Shown: piece by piece, positions 23,847-37,665 of the stretch
How positions within the stretch are numbered: the stretch's first letter is position 1
Layout: each line of letters begins with the position of its first letter
Notes under the pieces: model-generated
Seen by the model: only the letters and a program-made list of their open reading frames with translations
What the model was told of the DNA's origin: nothing
The model's database searches: none
Program-made: the position numbers and the translations under genes
Assembly (NCBI GenBank): GCA_037974665.1
Contig: CM075772.1
Span: forward strand, 36,495,052-36,559,051
Reading direction: 5' to 3'
Source of the DNA: Ehretia macrophylla
Lineage: Eukaryota > Streptophyta > Magnoliopsida > Boraginales > Ehretiaceae
Length of the DNA: 64,000 nt

Positions 23847-24219
23847 TACTTGCTTTCTTGAACTCAGTCTTACAATCGGCTAAATGAAGCCTAAAGGGCC
23901 GAAAGGTCATTAAAGCTGTCTCTAGCCCCCACTAAGAACCCCCCAGTGGTGAACTAGAGCTGGAAACGAGCCCTCGCCATAGAAACGAGAGTTATAAGGA
24001 AAAACCAGAGATTGAGTTCTATCTTCAGGGGATGGGGATATTATAAACACCAATATCAGACTATTCGCTGATTCGGAGAATAGTCTTATTTTTGTAATTA
24101 GGTTAGGAAGAAGAAAGGTTGATATATTGTAGGTTGTTAAGGGGGATGCCACTGCTTTGATGAGCGTGGTGCCGTATGGGCCCTGGGGAACGGATAACCT
24201 TGAACTGGAGGTGCTGCAT
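23847..24219. other. Mitochondrial-like DNA island between solo LTR G and the D/F array
   Basis: Once G is removed, with one AATAC copy, this joins 19419. It ends in TGCAT (24215-24219), the left TSD of the D/F array, beyond which the sequence resumes at 54102. No gene is seen. Confidence 0.6.
24215..24219. repeat. Target-site duplication TGCAT of the D/F array (mate 54097-54101)
   Basis: TGCAT directly precedes TGTCACG at 24220 and directly follows CTCACA at 54096. An exact 5-bp match across 29.9 kb shows that the outer LTRs belong to one insertion event. Confidence 0.9.
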
Positions 24220-27200
24220 TGTCACGTCCCAACCCGACCTATAGAGGTTAGACTAGGGAGTTATATAAACATTCAAGTTATATCACGTACTTAATTGTTC
24301 ATGAAAGTTTAACACTTAATGTTTTAGCCTAAACTCCACAAATTCTCTGGAAAACCGGCAGCATAATGGCTGTAATTGGGCTCCTTAGTTTGACTTAATT
24401 TTCTAAAGGCCTCAAAACTTTCAATCTCAAATTCATTTCCCACTAAGATTATTATTTATCATTAATTGAAGCACCTACTAGTTATCTCAAAGTCTCGTTT
24501 GATTAACAGCCTAGCATGATAATTATGTCTCATTTGTTTGTTAATACTTGTTACAAAGTACCTGTTAATCTTAGCTTAACAATGAGTACCTGCTTAAGAT
24601 TGGATAGATTCATTTTACTTAATCCTTACCTAATACTTCATAATCCTATGATAGATACTAGCCAATAACGATAGCAAAAATGACCATAGTAGTGTCTATC
24701 TAGTTATGATCAGTACAAGCCAAAATTAGACCCCAAATTACAACGAGGGTCATTTACAATACAATAACAAGCAACATAAGAAATAGTCTTCAAGCAACAT
24801 ATCGTTCACAAAATGGCCATAGTCAATTAAGGCACGTAGGGCAAGCAATCATTCCAAGAAATCATCATTAGGCACGTTGTCCTCAGGTACTTGTTCCTAG
24901 TCTTTTTCACCTGAGATGATAAAAGAGGGTGAGTTCTTATGAACTCAGCGAGGGGGAACGAGAAATAATTTTTGAAACTCATTTTCCGGTTCAACTTATG
25001 AAAACCCTTTGCAAGCATGACATCTACCACAAGTAAGTACATAATGTAATATAACAGTAAAAGAACTCAATTACCCGTCTTTCCTCCTCGAGGTCCTCTA
25101 GGAACCAAGCGAGAGTACTTATACACATAGTGAAAAGGATACGGTGAGCTTTTGCTCTCAGTTCATTTCCAGTATCAGTTGTTGCGGCCGACTTCAAATC
25201 ATCCCCTTATCACGCCAAATGGGTGTACTCCGGATGTACTCTGAAATCCTATGACCCAACTGTCCGAGGAAGTCTAGCCCTCAAGCGAGAGAGGGAATTG
25301 GACAATGGTAGTCACGGTTCCACCGGCAAGCCCGATGCCACCCAGTGTGCATCAACACTACCACGCCAGAATGAAAGGTTGCAACCTTGTATGCAATGCA
25401 CATTTATGACATTAAATATATCACATTAGGAGGACAACAAAGTAGGTTGCCTCCGAGCAGTCATAAGATTGCACATTGACAAGTAAACTCGCGAGGAATG
25501 ACATGACAAGTAATTTCACTTGAAAAGCACATGGAGTTATATGAATATTAAATGGGCAGCCATGTAACGCATGTAAATCAAGTCATATAACTCATTTTGA
25601 AGTTCACGTAATCAAATAATAAGATTATACAACATGCAACGACATCTACGTGGGACCGGGTGCAACAAAGGCCTACTTGTCAACATGTAATCATCGAAAT
25701 CATGTTTAGGGCTATGAGGGCAACTACGAGCAGCCTACTAATTACATAATTAAACACGATATTCATAGGATCAACACTTAGCGAGTTTACCTAGTCATTA
25801 GGGTTTCAATTCACGCTCACCCGTTCGATTAAGTCCTACGTTCTCACGTAATTAAACTCTAGCCATGCATTGATTAATTCAAACACCCTCAAACATTCAA
25901 AACAGTCCACACAACATCCAAGTGCCACAATCCCAAGCAATTAATACAACAAGAGAAGTTACAATAATTTTTCTAAGCATATCACTAGATGAAAACCTCA
26001 CTGCATTGGTGTGATTTCTCACAATCATTGAGACAAGCAAAAAATCTCCAATTCCAGTGAACAAAATGTCAAATTAAATCTTAAGGAGTGAACTAAATTC
26101 AGAAACAAGCCTCGCATCATTTGGAGTTCGGGTTCAAGAGTTATAGCCAAAACCGTGAGACTACGCAAAACTGTCCAAATTTGCACACATTTCAATACTT
26201 GTCGTTTTTGAGAGCCTTAGGTTCAGATTTAGCCTTAGTCCATTTCTGACAAAAATGTCCAGAACTGAAAAATATAGTAGCACACAAAGTTTCATGCATT
26301 TTGATATCATTTACTAAGTCAAAAATGGTTCGTTCTACAAGGATAGTGAATCTGCCAAAACCTGCTTCATTTTCCAAGATTTTCTAGATTTGGACACATT
26401 TCGATCTTTTGCCATTTTCGGGAGCTTAGAGTCAAAATTAGCTTTGGCCTATTTTTATGAAAAATGCTCAGAACTGGCAAAAATAGTTACATATAAACTT
26501 TCACGCATTTGCAACATCATTTACTAGGTCAAAAGCACCCCGCACTAACAAGACAGAAGACTGTCCCATATGCAATTTTATCTATCATCACATTCTAGCC
26601 AAATATCTTGCCATGCATGTTTACAAGAGCTCATGAACACACATATATCACAAGTACATAAGTAAAAATAGACATTTAAAGGCACGTATGTGATTTTTTG
26701 AAAGCTTTTCAAGAAGTTTTAGCCCTCACCTTAGCAAGACAACAAAGAAGATGCACAAACTCTTGATGAAGCACAATGTCGACTCTTCTCCTTGCTTGGC
26801 CGAGAGACAACTTGAGATTTCTCTGATTTCCTAGCTAAGTTACCATGTTCTTAGTAGGTGCATGTGGTTAGAACAAGAAGAAAAAGAAATAGGAGCCATT
26901 AAACTTACCTAAGCCGAAATGAATGTGCTAAAGGCTTGCATGTGTATTTCTTTGCTCCTAGCTTTCCTTGGTCGAGCTCCTAAGTAACTTGCATGTCTTG
27001 AAGAACCTTTGGATGAAGAACTTAAGCTATGGAGTGTAGGATTTCAGCTAGGGCCGAGAGAGAGAGAGGAAAAATGAGAGAGTGAGAGAAGAATGAGGGA
27101 AAGAAAGAAGAATGAAAGAAAAATGAAAAGCTTGATGGGTATTGATGTTTGTGTCGGCCTTGAGCTTGTAAATTTCAGATTTTTGTGTCTTCAAGGAGCA

Positions 27201-27799
27201 TGTTTGAATCACCTAGTATGGGCATGGAGTGTGTGTCGAGATGGTGGAGCTTTGGGTAGAGTTTTGAGCCAATTTTTTTTTATGCTTGTGTCATAAACTT
27301 GTCATAAAATGTCCAAGTTTAATTTTGAATCATGCAAGGCAAGCACAAATGCAAGAAAGTGGTCGGCCAAGGCATTGCAAAATTCTGAATTTTGGCATCT
27401 TTTGAGCATTATTTAATTGTGTGTTTGGGATATGCAAAAGAATAAAGAATAAAGAATAAGAATGTCTAGCTTTTTGTGAGATTTTGTCTTCTAGTGAGTT
27501 GAATTAGCAATTTAATATTAGTTAGTGGAGTTGGTAGGATTAATTAATGATATAGTACTTCGTGTAAGATGCTTTCTTGATTAGCATGCGGGCTAGGGCA
27601 CGCACTACGAGGCAAGGCACGAACTACGAGACGAATGCAAATTTCTCAAGTAAATGCACGCAACCCTAAATGTATGCACTTAATTTAATGCAAGTCACAC
27701 AAAATGAAACATGACTCTTAAACCTAGGTCAAGGCATGCAAATCTGGATTATGGCACACAAAACGAGGTATCGCACGTAAATCGAGGTCGGGCCTCACA
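24220..27799 (-). repeat. LTR1: 3' LTR of internal region D (3.58 kb)
   Basis: On the + strand it runs from TGTCACGTCCC to GGGCCTCACA. The polypurine tract of D follows at 27800, which fixes it as the 3' LTR of a minus-strand element. It aligns throughout with LTR2 and LTR3 with scattered differences. It carries the shared box (about 25197-25360), the stem-loop at 24930-24947 and a GA-rich tract near 27054-27112. The + strand frame 27093-27296 recurs in all three LTRs but is antisense to the element and not treated as a gene. Confidence 0.9.
24930..24947 (-). promoter_or_regulatory. Conserved LTR stem-loop (LTR1)
   Basis: TGAGTTC / GAACTCA, a perfect 7-bp stem with a 4-nt loop. On the element strand it follows CCCTCGC and precedes a CTCACCCTC run that ends in CTCAGG. 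The stem differs in sequence from TGAGTATAC in the A/B LTRs but pairs as well. Confidence 0.5.
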
Positions 27800-27812
27800 T
27801 CCTCCTCTCCTT
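27800..27812 (-). other. Polypurine tract of internal region D
   Basis: A pure pyrimidine run on the + strand (purine on the element strand) between the end of pol and LTR1. The F counterpart is at 45695-45708. Confidence 0.75.
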
Positions 27813-27864
27813 AAAAGAATTTCGTCCCAAAATTCAATATTACCTTTGAAATAAAAGCTGGATA

Positions 27865-30800
27865 TTATTGCTCCATCTGGTCTTGCCTTTCCCACGTTGC
27901 TTCTTCAACTCCATGATGATCCCACAACACTTTCACCATCAGTATAGATTTGCTGCGCAGCTCCCGATCTTGCTGGTCTAGGATCCGAATGGGCTTCTCT
28001 TCATAAGACAAGTTCTCCCGAAGCTGTAACGGCTCTGGCTCCAAGATATGCGATGGATCAGGGTGATAATTCCGCAGCATCGAAACATGAAAAGCGTCGT
28101 GAATATTGGAGAGGTTTTGGGGTAGTACCAGGCGATATGCCAATTTGCCAACCTTCTCAATTATCTCAAATGGTCCTACAAACCTCGGGCTCAAGTTTCC
28201 ACCCTTGCCGTGTTTAATCAGTCCCCTACGAGGTGATATCTTCAAGAACACCTTGTCGCCGACCTCAAACTCTAGGCTCCGTCTCCGTCGGTCTGCGTAA
28301 CTTTTCTACCTGCTTTGGGCGGTAAGCATCCATTTTCGGATAAGGTGGATATTATCAACAGTCTTCATAAGTTCAGGTAGAAGGGTCGAGTCAAAAGTCT
28401 TCGTCTCACGTACTTCATCCCAGTAAATTGGGGATCGACACTTACCTCCATACAATGCCTCAAATGGGGCCATCCCGATGGTGGCCTGATAACTGTTATT
28501 ATAAGCGAATTCCTCTAAAGACAGATATTTATCCCAACCTTTCCTGAAGTCTAAAACACACACCCTCAGCATATCCTCCAGAATCTGAATAGTTCTCTCA
28601 GATTGTCCATTAGTATGAGGGTGATAAGTCGTGCTGAAACTCAACTTCGTTCCCAAAGCTTCTAGCAATCTCTTCCAAAATCGGGAAGTAAAAGGAGGAT
28701 CCCTATCCGATAGAATACTCATAGGTATCCCGTGCAACCTTACAATATCTGCCACATACATATCTCCCAGTTTCTCAGGACTATCCTCCTTGTTCATCGG
28801 TAAGAAGTGTGCTGACTTAGTCAATCTATCCACTATGACCCAAATGGCGTCATGACCCTTTTGTGATCTGGGCAGGTCCATAACAAAGTCCATAGTTATA
28901 TGTTCCCATTTCCATTGAGGAATTTCCAACGGCTGAAGTAAATCTGCTGGTCGTTGATGTTCCGCTTTGACTCTCTGGCAAGTCAAACACCGTGCCACAA
29001 ACTCCGTAATCTCTCTCTTCATGTTATTCCACCAATAGTGTTACTTCAAATCCCGGTACATCTTTGTTCCGCCGGAGTGAATAGTATATCTTGAATTATG
29101 GGCTTCTTCAAGAATCTTCTTTTTCAGCTCTGGCTCATTAGGAACACAAATCCAATTCCTAAACCTCCAAATACCATCATCATGAAACTTGAAATCTGTG
29201 TTGCTTTCTTTAATCTTCTGAAACTGTTGGTCCTTACTGTTGAGCCTCTCGTAATTCAGACAACAAGGCCGATTGAACTTGTGTAGTGGCAAAAAGTAAC
29301 CCTTTTTGAGTCAGTTGTGGTTTCCACAAGAATGCATCCTCTAACAACTCCTGCACCTTCACTTCCAGTTTTGCCATGCTCGTTTTCGGACTTAAGGCAT
29401 CTGCAACTACATTTGCTTTACCGGGCACATAATTGATTGTGCAGTTATAATCATCCAAAAGTTACATCCACCGTCTTTGCCTCATGTTCAACTCTTTTTG
29501 TAGGAATAAGTATTTCAAGCTCTTGTGATCAGTAAACACCTGGAACTTGTTACCCCATAGATAGTGCCTCCACTTCTTGAGTGCAAACACAATAGCCGCT
29601 AACTCCAAATCATGCGTCGGGTAATTCAATTCACACGGCTTCGGTTTCCTGGAAGCATACGCAATCACTCTACCATTTTGTATCAACACACAACCCAGTC
29701 CTTCCTTCGAAGCATCGCTAGAGATTACAAAACCTTGACTCCCTTCAGGCAATGCAAGAACAGGTGCGGTAGTCAATCTTCTCTTCAATTCTTGGAAACT
29801 TTTCCCATACTTGTCATCCTATATGAACTTTGTTTTCTTTTAAGTGAGCTTTGTAAGCGGTCTTGCGATTTTTGAGAAATCCTTCACGAACCTCCGATAA
29901 TAGCCAGCTACACCAAGAAAACTCTGAACCTCCGTAACATTTTTAGGCTTCTTCCAAGACATCACCGCTTCTATCTTTGCTGGATCTACTGCTATTCCCT
30001 CTTGGGATATGATGTGCCCCAGAAATGCAATATGTTGCAACCAAAATTCGCATTTGCTAAACTTGGCATACAATTGATGCTCTCGAAGTTTCTACAGTAC
30101 CAATCATAGATGTTGTTCATGATCAGCCTCAGATTTCGAGTATACCAAAATATCATCAATGAAGATCACCACAAATTGGTCCAAGTAGGGTTGAAACACC
30201 CTGTGCATCAAGTCCATAAAAGTTGCAGGGGCATTAGTTAGCCAAAATGGCATCACCACATATTCATAATACCCATATCTCGTCCTGAATGCCATTTTAG
30301 GCACATCCTTCTTTTTGATCCGTAACTGATAGTACCCTTGCCTCAAGTCGAGCTTCGAATACACTTTGGCTCCCTGAAGTTGATCAAACAACTCGTCGAT
30401 CAGTGGAAGTGGGTATTTATTCTTGACAGTCACTTGGTTCAATCCTCGATAATCAATCCATAGCCTCAACGTTCCGTCTTTCTTCTTTACAAATAGGACT
30501 GGCGCACCCCACGAAGAAGAACTTGGTTGAACAAACCCCTTCTTCAACAATCTTTGCAATTGGTCCTTCAATTCTTCAAGCTCAGTTGGTGCCATATGAT
30601 AGGGAGCTTTAGATATCGGCTGGGTGCCAGGCAGTAATTCCATAATGAACTCGATCTCCCGATTTGGGGGTAAACCGGGAAATTCTTCTGGAAACACATC
30701 CGCATAATCTTTAATCACTGGCATCTCCTCCAGCTTAGCTTTGTCTAACGGCTTGTTGATGTGGTAAGCTAAGTATCCACTACATCTTTTTCTCAAGGAC

Positions 30801-32361
30801 TTCGCTGCTTTTGTAGATGAAATGATGGAACTCCCTGTGAAGTCTCTTCGACCCATTACTTCCAATATTGGTTGACCAGGTATCTGGAACGTTACAATCT
30901 TCGTCCGGCAATCTAGTTGGGCATGATGCTTTGCCAGCAGTCCATCCCTAAAATGACTTCATAGTCTCGAAAAGGTAGTACAATAAGATTGGCTGAGAAT
31001 TCCCTATCTTTAATTTGGATTTTACATGCTTTATAAGCTGAGCTAGTAACAAGATTAGAACCCATCGGAGTACCAACTTCTACTTCGTCAGGCAAACATA
31101 CAACTTTTAGTTTCACACGTTGCACACATAAGGGAGTAATAAATGAATGAGTAGCACCTGGATCAATTAGCACCCTAACAGGTTGATTCAGTATCAAGAA
31201 TGTACCTTCAACAACAGCAGTCTTCTCTGGAAGCTCCTCGCACTCAATAGCATAAGCTCGAGCCTGAACTCTAGGAATTGGAGTCTTGCCTCTACCAGCT
31301 GGTTTAACATGATTTTGTCCTGCTTACCATTTAGGGCAATCCTTGATTGGATGTTGATCACTGCCACACCGTACGCAACGTCCTGACTTCTTCCAGCACT
31401 GGGCCTCAGTATGCCCCTTCTTGTCACAGTAGGAATAGTTGATAGACTGAGTAGCAGGTGAACTACCTGTGGATCTGCGGGTGGAAGAGGCTGAGGGTGC
31501 TTTAGTCGGGCCACGATTGTTAACTGGTCTATTCTGGCTCTGGCCCTGACTGCGACTCTGACTCTGGAATTTCCTCTGTTGACCTGGAGGTTGGTATGGT
31601 TTCTTGTTCGGCTGGCTCGAACCGGCTCTTTTAAGTTTTCTCTTCTCAACTCTGGAAGCAGCAGTAAGGAGAGTAGAATAGGTATGAAAGTCATAAGAAG
31701 CCAACTGGTCCTGAATTTTTGGCCTCAATCCATTCGTAAATTTCCAAATCTTCGCTTCAGGGGTACTGACCATGTATGGAGCATAGCAGGATAGTCGGTC
31801 AAAACGAGCCTCGTACTAGGCCACCGTCATGTTACCCTAGTTCAAATGCATGAATTCCTCAATCCGCCTCTGCCTAGAAACTGTAGGTACGTATTTCTCC
31901 TTGAAAGCCTTAACGAAATTACCCCACAAGCAAGGTATATGATCAGTTTCCCAAAGCGCCTCTACAGTGTGCCACCAATGCTCAGCATCCCCGTGCAACA
32001 AAAACACAGCGAACTGCACCTTTTCTTCATCAGTATTGTCAAGTGGCCGGAAAATCCTCTCGATCTCAGACAACCAAACCTCTACCTTTTCATCATCAGC
32101 TTCCCCGTGGAATTTGGACGGGTGGAAGTCAAGAAACTCATGCATTCTGCTATGTCTGCTATGTGTCCAATGGTTACCATAATTCCTGTTGTTGTTGTTG
32201 TTTGCTTCATGTGCATCTTGACGTTCCATCACTCGTGACACACGATCCATGGCATTCGCCATCATATTAAACATAGCCATGCCGGGATTAGTTTGATAAG
32301 CATCTCCAGTCTCTTGGGGCTTACTGCTCCTATTAGTAGTACGGGTACTAGGGCCAGCCAT
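27865..32361 (-). pseudogene. Element D gag-pol with chromodomain, defective
   Basis: Polyprotein for capsid, protease, RT-RNase H, integrase and chromodomain. The ATG at 32361 opens gag (MAGPSTRTTNRS). The capsid holds an AEHWWHTV box. A double zinc knuckle lies at about 31330-31440, but the first cysteine of knuckle one is tyrosine (codon 31435-31437). Protease has DPGATHSFI near 31140. RT (30104-30865) keeps FIDD. RNase H (29234-29788) keeps YSDAS-like SSDAS. Integrase (28306-29292) has the HHCC and DDE parts. The chromodomain ends at 27865 in a premature TAA compared with F. A missing base near 30938-30942 breaks protease from RT, and an extra base near 29236 breaks RNase H from integrase. 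Other stops are scattered. Structure is clear; function is lost. Confidence 0.9.
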
Positions 32362-32598
32362 CTATAGGCACAGATTACGATGCACAATTTATTAGAATAC
32401 GACAAACAAGAATTTAATGCATAAGATATGCAATATATAATTTTATATAGACACACAATTCTAGAAACAATTAAGACATGTTAATCACATAAGCACATAG
32501 AACATAGAAGCCACAATATCACACATAAACAAGTCATCTCAATTACCTTAGGGCTTCTACCCATGGTCCGAGAGTTAAACCCGACTTAAGCAATCTAA

Positions 32599-32610
32599 GC
32601 TCTAATATCA
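32599..32610 (-). other. Degenerate primer-binding site of D
   Basis: The + strand reads GCTCTAATATCA, two changes from GCTCTGATACCA, the complement of the usual tRNA-iMet-type PBS TGGTATCAGAGC. It lies 11 bases from LTR2. Confidence 0.75.
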
Positions 32611-32621
32611 TTCTTCTAAGG

Positions 32622-35376
32622 TATCACGCCCCAACCCGACCTATAGAGGTTAGACTAGGGAGTGATCTAAACATTTAAGTCCTTTCACGTACTTAATCGG
32701 TCAAGAAGGTTTAACACTTAACTTTTTAGCCTAAACTGCACAAATTCTCGGAAAAAACCGAGAGCATAATGGTTGTAATTGGGCTCCTTAGTGTGGCCTA
32801 ATTTTCTAAAGGCCTCAAAACTTTCAATCTCAAATTCATTTGCAACTAAGATTACAATTTATCATCAATTGAAGCGTTTACTAGTTATCTCAAAGTCTCA
32901 TTTGATTAACAGCCTAGCATGATAACTATGTCTCATTTGTTTGTTAATCCTTGTTACAAAGTACCTGTTGATCTTAGCTTAGCAGTAAGTACCTGCTTAA
33001 GAGTAGATAGATTCATTTTACTTAATCTTTACCTGATACTTCATAATCCTATGATAGATACTAGCCAATAATGATAGCAAAAATGACCATAGTATTGTCT
33101 ATCTAGTTATGATCAGTACAACCCAAAATTTGACCCTAAATTACAACGGGGGTCATTTACAATACAATAACAACATAAGAAATAGTCTTCAAGCAACATA
33201 TCGTTCACAAAATGGCCATAGACAAGTAAAGCACGTAGGGCAAGCAATCATTCCAAGGAATCATCATTAGACACGTTGTCCTCAGGTACCTATTCCTGGT
33301 CTTCTTCACCTGAGATGATAAAAGAGGGTGAGTCCCTATGAACTCAGCGAGGGGGAACGAGAAATAAGTTTTGAATCTCATTTTCCGGTTCAACTTATGA
33401 AAACCCTTTGCAAGCATGACATGTATCACAAGTAAGTACATGATGTAATATAACAGTAAAAGAACTCAATTACCCGTCTTTCCTCCCCGAGATCCTCTAG
33501 GAACCAAGCGAGAGTACTTATACATATAGTGAAAATGATACAGTGAGCTTTTGCTCTCAGTTCATTTCTAGTATCAGTTGTTGAGACCGAGTTCAAATCA
33601 TCCACTTATCACGCCAAATGGGTGTAATCCGGATGCACCCCAAAATCCTACGACCCAACTCTCCGAGAAAGTCTAGCCCCCAAGCGAGAGAGGGAATTGG
33701 ACAATGGTAGTCACGGTTGCATTGGCAAGCCCGATGCCGCCCGGTGTGCGTGAACACTACCACGCCAGAATAAAAGGTTGCAACCTTGTATGCAATGCAC
33801 ATTCATGACATTTAATATATCACATTAGGAGGACAACAAAGTAGGTTGTCTCTGAGCAGTCATAAGATTGTACATTAACAAGTAAACACGTGAGGCACGA
33901 CATGACAAGTGATTTCACTTGAAAAGCACATGGAGTTATATGAATATTAAACGGGCTGCCATGTAACACATGTAAATCAAGTCATATAACTCATTTCGAA
34001 GTTCACGTAATCAAATAATAAGATTATACAACATGCAACGACATCTACGTGGGACCGGGTGCAACAAAGGCCTACTTGTCAACATGTAATCATCGAAATC
34101 ATGTTTAGGGCTATGAGGGCAACTACGAGCAGCCTACTAATTACATAATTAAACACGATATTCATAGGATCAACACTTAGCGAGTTTACCTAGTCATTAG
34201 GGTTTCAATTCACGCTCACCCGTGTGATTAAGCGCTAAGTTGTCACGTAATTAAACTCTAGCCATGCATTGATTAATTCAAACACCCTCAAACATTCAAA
34301 ACAGTCCACACAACATCCAAGTGCCACAATCCCAAGCAATTAATACAACAAGAGAAGTTACAATAATTTTTCTAAGCATATCACTAGATGAAAACCTCAC
34401 TGCAAAGGGCTGGTTTCTCACAATCATTGAGACAAGTAAACAATCTCCAATTCCAGTGAACAAAATGTCAAATTAAATCTTATGGAGTGAACTAAATTCA
34501 GAAATACCTAGCATCATTTGGAGTTCGGGTTCAAGAGTTATAGCCAAAACCGTGAGACTACGCAAAACTGTCCAGATTTGCATACATTTCAATACTTGTC
34601 GTTTCTGAGGGCTTTAGGGTCAGATTTAGCCTTAGTCCATTTCTGACAAAAATCTCCAGAACTGAAAAATCTAGTAGCGCACCAAAGCTCATGCATTTTG
34701 GATATCATTTACTATGTCAAAACTGGTTCGTTCTACAAGGACAGTGAATCTGCCAAAACCTGCTTCATTTTCCTAGATTTTCTAGATTTGGATACATTTC
34801 GATGTTTTGCCATTTTGGGGACTTTAGATTCAAAAATAGCTTCGGCTTATTTCTACAAAAAATGCTCAGAACTGGAAAAAATAGTTACCGGTGAACTTTC
34901 ACACATTTTCAACATCATTTACCAGGTCAAAATTACCCCGCACTAACAAGACAGAAGACTGTCCCATATGCGATTTTATCTATCATCACATTCTAGCCAA
35001 ATATCTTGCCATGCATGTTTACAAGAGCTCATGAACACACATATATCACAAGTACATAAGTAAAAATAGACATTTAAAGGCATGCATGTGGTTTTTTGAA
35101 AGCTTTTCAAGAAGTTTTAGCCCTCACCTTAGCAAGACAACAAAGAAGATGCACAAACTCTTGATGAAGCACAATGTCAACGCTTCTCCTTGCTTAGCCG
35201 AGAGACAACTTGAGATTTCTCTAATTTCCTAGCTAAGTTACCATGTTCTTAGTAGGTGCATGTGGTTAGAACAAGAAGAAAAAGAAATAGGAGCCATTAA
35301 ACTTACCTAAGCCGAAATGAATGTGCTAAAGGCTTGCATGTGTGTTTCTTTGCTCCTAGCTTTCCTTGGTCGAGCT
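32622..35376 (-). repeat. LTR2, left part (5' LTR of D and 3' LTR of F), split by element E
   Basis: It starts TATCACGCCCC, where LTR1 and LTR3 have TGTCACG, so the terminus carries a substitution. It runs to GAGCT at 35376, where E begins. The rest of the LTR continues at 44861. The shared box is at about 33590-33760, and the stem-loop at 33329-33346 has one mismatch. Confidence 0.9.
35372..35376. repeat. Target-site duplication of element E, GAGCT (mate TAGCT 44856-44860)
   Basis: Uninterrupted LTR copies read GGTCGAGCTCCTAAG at this point. E is flanked by GAGCT on the left and TAGCT on the right, a 5-bp duplication with one changed base (or a 4-bp AGCT repeat). Confidence 0.8.
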
Positions 35377-37652
35377 TGTCACGCTCCGACCCGACCCCGT
35401 TAATGGCCAAGCCCGGACCCGACACACGGACGGAGTCTCCTCTGTACTGCGGATGATCCGAAAACCCTAAAATCAATATAACACTTGTGAAAGCCATATA
35501 ATAAACAAAACAAGCCAACTTTCTTTAAAAACATACATTTCTTATTATCCAACTTTCCAAACCAAAAATGATATGCATACTACACAAGTATTGATGCCAC
35601 TAATCAATTCCATTAGCATGCATTTTCTTACTAGCCACAAGAGTGTAAGTTACAACTTTACATTCTTTTAACTTATACAACATAAGACCGTAGAGGCCTC
35701 AAACTAGAAAATACATACAAGGCTACAAGCCTCAAAATTAAGCGACCACCACGCAATATACATAGCAAGCAAGGTTCACACAAAATCTAGTAACCAACCA
35801 CCAGCAAAGCAGGGAAGTGCTATCACAGAAACACCTCCACCTGCTCCTCCTCCTCTATTACCTCGAGAGGGTCTGCTTCAACTACTCCTGTAAAAACATA
35901 GTATAGAGAGGAATGATCAAAAACTATTGCTCAGCGAGGGCAATTGGTCTCAAGGACGGAGTTGAGAGGAGTATGCAATGCAATTAGCCAAGCAATACAT
36001 ACAAATCATATAAAGATACAACCAAAGCCAACAATAAAGCAAGGCAAGTATTTAAAACTGCAAACACTCATTCAAAGGATATGATACTCTTTTCATGAGC
36101 AACTTTCAAACACAAATTCGATGACGATGCGTCGGCCCAAACCACCTTATAACACCAGTTTGGAATACCCCGAAAGTATCTATCAACCTACGACCCAAAT
36201 CTCCCTGGGAGGCAACCCAAGCGAGAAAGGGAATAGCAGCGGAGCTAGAGCAACCAACACTGGCAACCTGAGGCTACCCAGAGAGGCCCATCACTCACGC
36301 GCGAGACACTATGCAATGCAAGACTCGATACAAGGCGATAAACAAGCGATAAAGCCACACGTGGGAGAATAACAAAGTAGGTTACTCTCGAACCCAATAG
36401 CAGCAATTGATAAGCAATTCAATCCAAATCAAGTCAAACAAGTATTTCAAGTAACCATAAGCATTCTATAGGCATAAAATCAAGAAAACAAGCAAAAACA
36501 CAAACCGGCCCCAACTATCAAAACCCGACCATTTCCAAACGAGCCACGAGTTCTGGAAACTGACTTCGCCAAACTTCCTAGGTCACCATTAGACACGTCT
36601 AAAGACCCCGAAACCTTACTTTACCCTAGAACTCGCGCAAAGCCCCGATTTCCCCCTTTCTCGTTTGAACTACAACTATAACAACCAAACACCCAACCAA
36701 CGCCATAATCGCACCAAAAGTGCTTCCATGGCCTCCCGATTAAATGCCAACACGCAAAACGAGAAAATGCTAAAGTCGACCTAAACAACCCCGACTTCCA
36801 ACAAGGTTTAATTCCCATTTTTCTCACTTCGCAACCCAAACAAACCACACATTTAGGAATTCTAGCACACCTAGCATATTCCTACATCAACGGACAGCAT
36901 AACAGAGCAACTTTATCGTTTCAAGATTTTACTATTCACAAAACACTATTTAACATCCAAACTAAATTGCAATCTCAACATTTAACCGCAGAAAATGTTA
37001 CAAAGCTATAAATACACGTTCTACACTAGCCAAGGAACATTCTAGAAGCATCAAAACAATTTAAACGATAATCTACGGATAAAATCTAAAAATTGCAAAG
37101 TTGATACACTTAACATTTAAATGCGCAAATAACATGATTCCCTCACCTCAGGTACTCCTAGTCGCTAGGAAAACAACGCTAGTTGCCTCGGAAATCACCC
37201 CGTACGAGCTCACGCGAAAATTGAGCGATTGGAAGGTTGAAAGGTTTTTTTTTTCCTTGGAGCTCACGGCCTGCTCTTCTCTGTTCAGCTGCTATTTTTT
37301 TTTTTTTTGCTTAGTTAAATGCTTATTTAAGTGCTAAATGGTCAAATGGTCAAAGGTCTAGGTCAAACAACTTAAAACTTGGTCAAAGGCCCTATTTTTG
37401 TGTATTTTTAAGCTCAAGAACTAACACCAATTAAATTTTCAGCTAGCATCAATTAAAATATAAAATTTAAGTCATCTAAATACTAGTTTTACTATTTGCT
37501 GAGGACTAGAAACCGTTCTCTAGCTATCGCTCCCTAAATGCAATGCACGTTGCGACAGTAAAGAAGTAACAATTAATTCTAAAAGAATTTAAGGAAATAT
37601 AATTTCCAAAATAATAAACAAGAAATTTCACATTCCGGGCTCGGGTATTACA
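35377..37652 (-). repeat. 3' LTR of element E (2.28 kb)
   Basis: The + strand runs from TGTCACGCTCC to GGGTATTACA, followed by the polypurine tract. On the element strand the LTR is clearly homologous to LTR B1 over a long central part, for example the block around GGCCATGGAAGCACTTTTGGT. It contains the shared box at about 36140-36315. The + strand frame 36121-36372 crosses this box and is not a gene. Confidence 0.92.
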
Positions 37653-37665
37653 CCCTCTCCCCCTT
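37653..37665 (-). other. Polypurine tract of element E
   Basis: On the element strand AAGGGGGAGAGGG directly precedes the LTR. The preceding GCAATTGTTTT also precedes the tract in LARD copy B. Confidence 0.85.

Noticed and set aside
27093..27296. A similar 67-70-codon frame in LTR1, LTR2 (44975-45187) and LTR3 (53392-53604)
   Set aside because: It is antisense to the element and present three times only because the LTRs are copies. C-termini vary with small indels.
30900..30960. Programmed frameshift between protease and RT in D/F
   Set aside because: The lost base destroys the conserved GMDW codon, and related elements C and E read through in one frame. Treated as a shared deletion, with the alternative kept open in the findings.
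36121..36372. + strand frames in the E LTRs (36121-36372 and 43160-43570)
   Set aside because: They cross the conserved LTR box in antisense, and length differs between the two near-identical LTRs, which argues against coding.
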